NCBI GenBank assembly: GCA_026002715.1
Contig: BOCC01000146.1
Location: forward strand, 1 to 5,025
Direction: 5' to 3'
DNA: 5,025 bases
Source of the DNA: Synergistales bacterium
GTDB lineage: Bacteria; Synergistota; Synergistia; Synergistales; Aminobacteriaceae
Shown here: piece after piece, positions 1-4,477 of the stretch
Layout: every line of letters begins with the position of its first letter
How positions within the stretch are numbered: position 1 is the first letter of the stretch
Position numbers and translations under genes: made by a program
Notes under the pieces: generated by a model
What the model was told of the DNA's origin: nothing
Seen by the model: the letters and a program-made list of their open reading frames with translations, nothing else
The model's database searches: none

Positions 1-30
1 GTAAATTATAAGATAGAATAAAACGGGCTC

Positions 31-83
31 AGGGAAAAGGGAAAAGGAAAAAGGAAAATAGAAAATGGAAAGTGAAAAGAAAA
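31..83. repeat. Polypurine (GGGAAAA-like) leader tract
   Basis: Bases 31-58 are purine only and read as imperfect repeats of GGGAAAA and GGAAAAA. The purine bias continues to 83, broken only by single T residues at 59, 66 and 73. The tract ends about 40 nt before the first gene. It contains GGAAA-type motifs that could act as weak ribosome-loading sequence, but I see no clear function. The first 126 bases hold no convincing gene. An AT-rich stretch at 4-20 could contain a -10-like hexamer, but no -35 partner can be judged this close to the window edge. Confidence 0.6.
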
Positions 84-126
84 TCCCCGCGCCATAATTA
101 CAAGCGAATGAAAGCGGGTTTGCTCA

Positions 127-1359
127 ATGCCGGATTTTTATTTTTTGTTTACTTCAGCTGTGTGTCAACTCTTTTTCGGTCGTGTCAGGCTTGTGGGCGA
201 ACCGCTGCCCGACAGCGAACGCCCCGCTCTTTACGTAGGGGTGACGCGAAACGGACTTCTCGACGAATGGATTTTTTCTTACGCGTCTTGCAGCTTTGCG
301 CGCAGACCGACGCGGTTTTGGCCTCCCTTGGTCACTAAAGGAAAAAAAATAACGCGGCGCGTCCGGCCTGATTTCAAATTTAGCAATATTGTAGAAAACC
401 TCATGCGAGGCTCCGCGTTCTTTGTTTTTGCGACGGACGCGGATTTAGAAGACGGCAACGCCAAGTCTCTGATAGATAGGGCCGCGCGAATAGCAAAATC
501 GGTCGGGCGCAAACGCGCTGACCTCGAAGTAGTTCCCGTTGCGTTTTTTTACGACTCTTGGGGGGCGGACGCCGTTTGGGGAAGCGACGTCGATGTTTTT
601 ATCGGTGAGTCCATGGGCTTATCCGCTTCCGCGTCAGAACCGCGTTTTATGGAAACGGGGTTCACGGAACAAAAATTTGAGGATATAGACACCGCAAAGT
701 TGGGGGCGCGAATCAAGGAAACCCTTCAAGATATGGATAGCAGACAACCGTTTTCACGACTCTCGCTTTATACCGCGCGTCAGCTCGCTCATTTAGCCAC
801 CACAGACGGACGCGCGTCCTACGCGCTATCTCTAAGTGTCACCACGCAGCTGCCGGAGCACTCCCCGCTGGTCGGAACTTGGGAGGTTTTCCGAAAACGC
901 TGCGAAGAATTAGGCGTCAAGATGGTCAACGGTTTTCCTGTTTTCGCAACAGAACGCTTGACGCCTCTGATCGCCGAAACCGTATTGAGCGCCGTTCCGG
1001 CATGGGCCAATTTTTTTCTCAATATTCCGGTATTTATACTTGTAGGCGCGTTTTTGTTTTTTATGAAAGATGAGGATACGGACAGGAGAAGGCGCAAGCG
1101 CTCAACCGCCTTTGCCGTAACTACTGCCCCTTGGACGATTTTGCTGTGGGCGCAATTTTTTATGGCCGGGATGCCATGGCTGATTTTACCTCACGCTTTA
1201 ATCACTCTGAGCGGCGGATATTGCACTAAGCTATTTCGGGTCGGGTGCGCGCAAATTATGAACAGTGTCCGGCACCCCGAACTGCGCGGAATGTACGGAC
1301 GCCTGCGCGAGGAATTGCTCAGCGTGATTTACCGAGAAGACAACGAGGACGGCGCTTAG
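127..1359 (+). CDS. Membrane-anchored PlsC/LPLAT-like acyltransferase homologue, catalytic motifs degenerate
   Basis: This 410-aa protein probably derives from the glycerolipid acyltransferase superfamily (PlsC/LPLAT), acting at the inner membrane on lysophospholipid-type substrates or having lost that activity. The N-terminus (residues 4-17) is a short hydrophobic segment, followed by a 'RVRLVGEPLP' stretch resembling the region before the HX4D box. Where the family has NHxxxxD this protein has TRNGLLD (40-46), so Arg41 replaces the catalytic His. Where the family has FPEGTRS it has FATDADLEDG (101-110), so Glu-Gly-Thr-Arg is also missing. The 'EVVPVAFF' stretch (134-141) matches the family's VPV strand. 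Two C-terminal hydrophobic segments (about 293-312 and 334-362), separated by an RRRRKR cluster, resemble the tail of larger Gpt2-like acyltransferases. ATG 127 lies five codons after an in-frame TGA (109-111) and has no strong Shine-Dalgarno. The ATPase gene follows after 22 nt, so co-transcription is likely. That the ORF is a gene is fairly sure; the family rests on motif alignment by eye. Confidence 0.62.
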   Translation: MPDFYFLFTSAVCQLFFGRVRLVGEPLPDSERPALYVGVTRNGLLDEWIFSYASCSFARRPTRFWPPLVTKGKKITRRVRPDFKFSNIVENLMRGSAFFVFATDADLEDGNAKSLIDRAARIAKSVGRKRADLEVVPVAFFYDSWGADAVWGSDVDVFIGESMGLSASASEPRFMETGFTEQKFEDIDTAKLGARIKETLQDMDSRQPFSRLSLYTARQLAHLATTDGRASYALSLSVTTQLPEHSPLVGTWEVFRKRCEELGVKMVNGFPVFATERLTPLIAETVLSAVPAWANFFLNIPVFILVGAFLFFMKDEDTDRRRRKRSTAFAVTTAPWTILLWAQFFMAGMPWLILPHALITLSGGYCTKLFRVGCAQIMNSVRHPELRGMYGRLREELLSVIYREDNEDGA

Positions 1360-1370
1360 CGAATGGAGAT

Positions 1371-1377
1371 GAGGTGA
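1371..1377 (+). promoter_or_regulatory. Ribosome binding site supporting a TTG start
   Basis: GAGGTGA lies 4 nt before TTG 1382, with a second GGAG at 1365-1368. This strong site favours TTG 1382 as the ATPase start over the in-frame ATG at 1403, which would remove only seven residues and has no comparable upstream motif. Confidence 0.6.
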
Positions 1378-1381
1378 AATT

Positions 1382-2950
1382 TTGAACGGGGCTTTGGTTG
1401 AAATGCGCGGAGTGACGAAGAGATTTTCGGGTGTGACCGCAAACAAAGCGGTCGATTTTTCGGTGGAGGCGGGGGAAGTTCACGCGCTGCTTGGCGAGAA
1501 CGGCGCCGGCAAATCGACTTTGATGAATATACTCTACGGTCTCTACAGGCCGGACGAGGGAGAAATTTTCGTAAACGGCGCGCCCGTTGAGTTTCGTTCC
1601 CCAGCCGACGCGATAACGGCCGGCATAGGTATGGTACACCAGCATTTCATGCTTGTCCAAACGCAGACCGTCTGGGAGAATATGATTTTGGGCATGAAAG
1701 ATATCCCGTTCTTTTTGCCGGGGGGCGAAATTCAGAAAAAAATCGCGCTTATTTCGGAGCGTTACGGGCTGTTGATAGACCCGCGCGCCACGATAGAGCA
1801 GCTTTCCGTGGGAGAGCAGCAGCGAGTCGCCATTTTGCGGATGCTGTACCGGGGCGCTCGCGTGCTTATCTTGGACGAGCCGACGTCCGTTCTTACGCCC
1901 CAAGAGGCTAGCCGTTTATTTTCGACAATTCACCGCATGACGGAGGAAGGGCACGGCGTTGTCTTTATCTCTCACAAGATGAACGAGGTGTTGAATGAAA
2001 CCAAGCGCGTCACAGTGCTCAGGCGCGGTGAAACAGTCAAGACCGTGGCTACCGCCGACACCGACGCCTCCTCCTTAGCGGAGATGATGATGGGACAAAA
2101 AGCTCCGCTGAACCTTCACCGCCCAAAAGCCGCGCCTGGGGAACGCGTTTTTGAGGTTCGCGATATTCACGCGTCGGGCGACCGCGGGCCAGAGGCCGTA
2201 TCGGGATTGTCGCTATTTCTCAGAAGCGGCGAAATCTTAGGCGTGGCCGGCGTCGCGGGCAATGGGCAAAGAGAGCTTTGCGAGTGCCTTGTTGGCTTGC
2301 GCGGCGCGACATCAGGGACAATAAGCGTCAGGAATAAAAATATGACAAACGCTTCCCCAAGGCGCTTCATAAACCAAAACGTTCACTACATCCCGGCGGA
2401 TCGCAGCGGCGTCGGCATGGCCACGGGCATGGACGTGCGAGACAACTCCATACTCAGAAGTTACTGGTCCAAGCCTATATCGACTGGGACATTGGGAGAA
2501 CTCATCGACTGGAGGGCGGCAGAGATACGCGCTGCGCGGATCGTTGAGGACTTCAACATATCGGCCCCGTCGCCAAACACCCCCGTCCGAAACCTCAGCG
2601 GAGGAAATCTCCAAAAGCTCCTTATGGGCAGAGAGCTGTCCGATTCGCAAACGGGCGACGCCCCCGTCATCATAGTCATGCACCCGACTTGGGGCTTAGA
2701 CGTGGCCGCTACGCTCTACGTCAGAGAGAGGATTTTGGAGCGGCGCGAGAATGGCGCCGCGATACTCCTCATCTCAGAGGATTTGGACGAGCTCTTGGCT
2801 ATGAGCGACAGATTGGCGGTTTTGTTTGAAGGCAAATTTATGGGGATTTTAGAACATCCCGAGGACGAACCTATAGAGAAAATCGGCCTCATGATGGCCG
2901 GAACGATGGCTGAAGCTATAGTAAACGCGGATATCGAGGCGGCGTCGTGA
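1382..2950 (+). CDS. ABC importer ATPase with two nucleotide-binding domains (BmpA-type nucleoside/simple-sugar family)
   Basis: This 522-aa cytoplasmic ATPase would power import through the permease encoded next. It carries two fused ATP-binding domains, as in YufO/NupO and RbsA-like proteins. Domain 1 is complete: Walker A GENGAGKST (38-46), Q-loop with Gln87 in MVHQHFMLV, signature LSVGEQQRV (141-149), Walker B VLILDEPTS (161-169) and H-loop His198 in FISHK. Domain 2 has the degenerate Walker A typical of this family (GVAGNGQRE, 290-298), the YIPADR element (336-341), signature LSGGNLQK (405-412), a Walker B/D-loop region ending PTWGLD (435-440) and ISEDLDE (464-470), where Glu replaces the switch His. 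The family usually has PTRGLD, so Trp437 is slightly odd. The LSVGEQQRV and YIP-DR patterns fit the nucleoside/BmpA branch better than ribose or galactose branches, but the substrate is inferred. The stop overlaps the permease start by 4 nt (GTGA). Confidence 0.93.
   Translation: MNGALVEMRGVTKRFSGVTANKAVDFSVEAGEVHALLGENGAGKSTLMNILYGLYRPDEGEIFVNGAPVEFRSPADAITAGIGMVHQHFMLVQTQTVWENMILGMKDIPFFLPGGEIQKKIALISERYGLLIDPRATIEQLSVGEQQRVAILRMLYRGARVLILDEPTSVLTPQEASRLFSTIHRMTEEGHGVVFISHKMNEVLNETKRVTVLRRGETVKTVATADTDASSLAEMMMGQKAPLNLHRPKAAPGERVFEVRDIHASGDRGPEAVSGLSLFLRSGEILGVAGVAGNGQRELCECLVGLRGATSGTISVRNKNMTNASPRRFINQNVHYIPADRSGVGMATGMDVRDNSILRSYWSKPISTGTLGELIDWRAAEIRAARIVEDFNISAPSPNTPVRNLSGGNLQKLLMGRELSDSQTGDAPVIIVMHPTWGLDVAATLYVRERILERRENGAAILLISEDLDELLAMSDRLAVLFEGKFMGILEHPEDEPIEKIGLMMAGTMAEAIVNADIEAAS
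2936..2939 (+). promoter_or_regulatory. Ribosome binding site for the overlapping GTG start of the permease
   Basis: GAGG inside the end of the ATPase gene sits 7 nt before GTG 2947. The GTGA overlap (start 2947-2949, stop 2948-2950) points to translational coupling, so ATPase and permease should be made in matched amounts. Confidence 0.55.
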
Positions 2951-4014
2951 GCAGGGGCGCATTTAAGATAGGCGCGGAAAAGCGCGTGGACTCACCGCGC
3001 TGGCTCGGTATGTTTGTGACGCTTTTGTCCTTAGCGGGGGCGCTTTTGGCGGGGGCGGTGTTTCTTTTTTTTCAGGGGGTCTCGCCAATAGCGGCCTATG
3101 GCGTGATTTTTAATTCAGCCTTCGGCTCTCTTTACGATTTCAGCGAGACCGGGGTCAAGGCCCTGCCCGTGGCTATAGTGTCGCTGGCCGTTATGCTCTG
3201 TTTTACCATGCTTGTCTGGAATATAGGGGCCGAGGGACAGGCTCTTATGGGCGCGCTTGCGGCCGCCGCCGCCGTGCGTTATTTTCCATTGGAAAACAAA
3301 CTCGCCATGCTGTCTTTGATGTTCGCGGCGGCGGCTCTTTTTGGCGGGGCGTGGGCCGGCGTCGCCGGTTTTCTTCGCGCGAGATGGAACGTCAACGAGA
3401 TTATCTCAACACTTATGCTCAACTATATCGCCATGAGGCTTCTCGAGTATTTTGTGTACGGACATTGGCGCGACCCATCCTCTCTCGGCTTTCCTATGAC
3501 GCGCCCATTTATAGATTCAGCTCGGCTGTCGTCTCTTTGGGGGACGCGCATACATATGGGGCTTTATGTTTTGCTTGTTTTGACCGTCGCCATTTGGGCG
3601 GCGCTTCGCAGAACGCGCTGGGGCTACGAAATTCGAGTTATGGGCGAAAACGCCCGCGCGGCGCGGTACGCCGGCATGAGCTATGGCAGAAGCATAGTCT
3701 TGGTGATGTTCCTTTCGGGCGCTATCGCCGGCGTGGCCGGGATGTGCGAGGTTTCCGGGTTGCAGGGAAGGCTGCAGGCCGGGTTCTCGGCTCAGTACGG
3801 CTATACGGCCATCATAGTGGCCTGGATGTCGCACCTCAACCCATTTATGAGCCTTTTAGTTTCCTTCCTGATGGGCGCGCTTTTGGCGGGGGGCGAGGCG
3901 CTCCAGATAAGCATGAGGCTTCCTCTTGCCAGCACGATGGTTTTGCAGGGTCTTATTCTGTTTTTCGTGCTGGGAGGCGAGTTCTTCAGAAGTTACAAAA
4001 TAAAGATAGGGTGA
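2947..4014 (+). CDS. ABC importer inner-membrane permease (first permease of a BmpA-type nucleoside/sugar system)
   Basis: This 355-aa polytopic protein of the BPD_transp_2 family (as YufP/NupP) would form half of the transmembrane channel for the adjacent ATPase. Hydrophobic segments are visible at about 20-42, 72-91, 97-110, 118-142, 151-170, 203-219, 249-266, 285-314 and 330-343. Family signatures are WNIGAEGQALMG (91-102), NVNEIISTLMLNYIA (148-162), the cytoplasmic loop RVMGENARAARYAGMS (230-245) that probably contacts the ATPase, and GGEALQ (315-320). The NIGAEGQ and NVNE motifs mark the first permease of the two-permease nucleoside importers. Length is normal and the frame is intact, with a lysine-containing C-terminus KIKIG. 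It is coupled to the ATPase by a 4-nt overlap. The expected second permease is not present downstream. Substrate is inferred; permease identity is sure. Confidence 0.93.
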   Translation: MSRGAFKIGAEKRVDSPRWLGMFVTLLSLAGALLAGAVFLFFQGVSPIAAYGVIFNSAFGSLYDFSETGVKALPVAIVSLAVMLCFTMLVWNIGAEGQALMGALAAAAAVRYFPLENKLAMLSLMFAAAALFGGAWAGVAGFLRARWNVNEIISTLMLNYIAMRLLEYFVYGHWRDPSSLGFPMTRPFIDSARLSSLWGTRIHMGLYVLLVLTVAIWAALRRTRWGYEIRVMGENARAARYAGMSYGRSIVLVMFLSGAIAGVAGMCEVSGLQGRLQAGFSAQYGYTAIIVAWMSHLNPFMSLLVSFLMGALLAGGEALQISMRLPLASTMVLQGLILFFVLGGEFFRSYKIKIG

Positions 4015-4056
4015 TTATAGCTATACTCAAATGCCGAATGATTCATGGCGGGCAAA

Positions 4057-4091
4057 ACAGGAGCGGGGGCGCACCCCCGCGTTGTTCCTGT
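4057..4091. repeat. G+C-rich hairpin downstream of the permease
   Basis: A perfect 7-bp stem GCGGGGG/CCCCCGC (4063-4069 with 4074-4080, loop CGCA) is extended by ACAGGA/TCCTGT (4057-4062 with 4086-4091) across a 5-nt bulge at 4081-4085. On the + strand no T-run follows, so it is not a textbook intrinsic terminator for the transporter operon. In leftward transcripts the stem ends in TCCTG followed by TTTT, so weak termination of the Rpn transcripts is possible. It could also simply block 3' exonucleases for the converging messages. Confidence 0.5.
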
Positions 4092-4102
4092 CCCCTATCC
4101 AA

Positions 4103-4133
4103 CTTACTTTGGGGTCAAATTTTTCGTCGTGGA
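4103..4133 (-). pseudogene. 31-bp relic of the Rpn C-terminal region (third copy)
   Basis: This stretch matches 4743-4773 in the long Rpn gene at 29 of 31 bases, differing at 4119 and 4131. Read leftward it encodes DEKFDPKV where the long gene has DEKVDPKV. The flanks do not match clearly, and the frame continues into hairpin sequence and stops near 4018, so it is non-functional as an Rpn protein. It lies 295 bp from the second copy, not at the 345-bp spacing separating the two larger copies, so it is not another unit of a regular tandem array. With the two hairpins it makes up most of the 187-bp spacer 4015-4201. Confidence 0.55.
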
Positions 4134-4170
4134 GTATTAAGGAGAACGAATTGGAAGGATTCAAAGACGC

Positions 4171-4193
4171 GGGCGACCGGGGGTATATCGCCC
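4171..4193. repeat. GGGCGA...TCGCCC palindrome, possibly a copy of an interspersed repeat
   Basis: GGGCGA (4171-4176) pairs with TCGCCC (4188-4193) around an 11-nt loop CCGGGGGTATA, and CCTACC follows. The layout GGGCGA-x-GGGGGT-x-TCGCCCCTAC resembles short intergenic palindromic repeats scattered in many bacterial genomes, from memory. It directly abuts the stop of the short Rpn-like ORF and could stabilise or end that transcript. Only one copy is in the window, so its repeat status is inference. Confidence 0.4.
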
Positions 4194-4201
4194 CTACCAA
4201 C

Positions 4202-4435
4202 CTAATTCATAAGACATTGTATATCGTTCATAGATAGCCCGGAACTTTTAGCGATAATATCCGGCGGCACTCCATTAGATAGCAAGTTCCTTGCCATTTC
4301 CTTTTTGCCCCTCTCTTCGCCTTCCTCTCTGGCGTCGCGTATATGAATATCTCTTACCACTTCGTCAATCGGCACCCATCGCATTTTCCATGTCTCCCTT
4401 ACTTTAGGGTCAACTTTTTCGTCGTTGACTCTCAA
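4202..4435 (-). CDS. Orphan C-terminal fragment of an Rpn-family protein (short Rpn-like ORF)
   Basis: This leftward ORF encodes only the C-terminal part of an Rpn-family protein. The first half (VNDEKVDPKVRETWK to IRDAREEG) is identical in amino acids to the neighbouring long Rpn protein. The second half is a different tail, EERGKKEMARNLLS... ending in the usual Rpn helix pattern with SGLSMNDIQCL. The nuclease domain is absent. An in-frame TGA at 4463-4465 closes the frame just upstream, only about 13 nt left of the long gene's stop. The coordinates use TTG 4435 (77 aa), which has no good ribosome site. ATG 4384, 9 nt behind AAGGGAG (4394-4400), is a better start and would give 60 aa. It is either a truncated paralogue left by rearrangement, or an expressed stand-alone small protein comparable to the inhibitory RpnS products. 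The sequence cannot decide. Confidence 0.5.
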   Translation of the reverse strand: MRVNDEKVDPKVRETWKMRWVPIDEVVRDIHIRDAREEGEERGKKEMARNLLSNGVPPDIIAKSSGLSMNDIQCLMN

Positions 4436-4464
4436 TATGTGAACAATGAACTTTAGAAGTGATC
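4319..4464 (-). repeat. 146-bp direct repeat, left copy
   Basis: This block equals 4664-4809 at a constant offset of 345 bp with 141/146 identical bases. Differences are at 4334, 4406, 4445, 4448 and 4460, and each falls on the third position of a leftward codon without changing the amino acid. The copies diverge abruptly at both ends: at the Glu-Gly codon where the C-terminal tails begin, and just before SLLKF upstream. Confidence 0.9.
4394..4400 (-). promoter_or_regulatory. Internal Shine-Dalgarno for an ATG start in the short Rpn-like ORF
   Basis: On the minus strand AAGGGAG is followed after 9 nt by ATG at 4384-4382 (the Met of WKMRWVP). It is the best ribosome site in the short ORF and would produce a 60-aa protein starting MRWVPIDEVV and ending at 4202. 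Confidence 0.45.
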
Positions 4465-4477
4465 AAGAAGACCGTGT

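Larger units (their letters stand above)
4011..4205 (+). pseudogene. Possible start of a second permease, cut off after a few codons
   Basis: GTG 4011 overlaps the permease stop (TGA 4012-4014), the same coupling seen between ATPase and permease. The frame begins V-I-I-A-I-L-K-C, a plausible hydrophobic N-terminus for a second permease. After about eight codons it turns into Gly/Arg/Pro-rich sequence translated from the hairpin and Rpn-relic DNA and stops at 4205 without any permease motif. Read as a relic, the gene was lost when the accessory DNA to its right arrived or rearranged. The upstream AAAG is a weak ribosome site, so the GTG overlap may be chance. I treat this as a suggestion only. 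Confidence 0.25.

Noticed and set aside
4..20. AT-rich segment as a promoter -10 region for the first gene
   Set aside because: TATAAG-like hexamers occur, but there is no assessable -35 box at the window edge and over 100 nt of purine-rich DNA separates it from the start.
1319..1903. Long leftward ORF opposite the ATPase gene
   Set aside because: It lies antisense to clear Walker A and signature motifs and has no recognisable protein features, so it is a shadow of the G+C-rich coding strand.
3351..4010. Rightward ORF overlapping the permease in another frame
   Set aside because: Its translation is Arg-rich and featureless, while the permease frame carries the family motifs; only the last part after 4011 was considered, as a possible second-permease start.
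4016..4025. 10-bp palindrome TATAGCTATA just after the permease stop
   Set aside because: Too short and A+T-rich to call an operator or insertion target; no matching duplication was found at another boundary in the window.
4031..4237. Rightward 68-codon ORF with AAGGAG (4139-4144) 6 nt before an in-frame TTG at 4151
   Set aside because: It reads through the hairpin, the antisense of the Rpn relic, the palindrome and the end of the short Rpn-like ORF. The protein has no recognisable pattern, and the ribosome-like site is probably chance.
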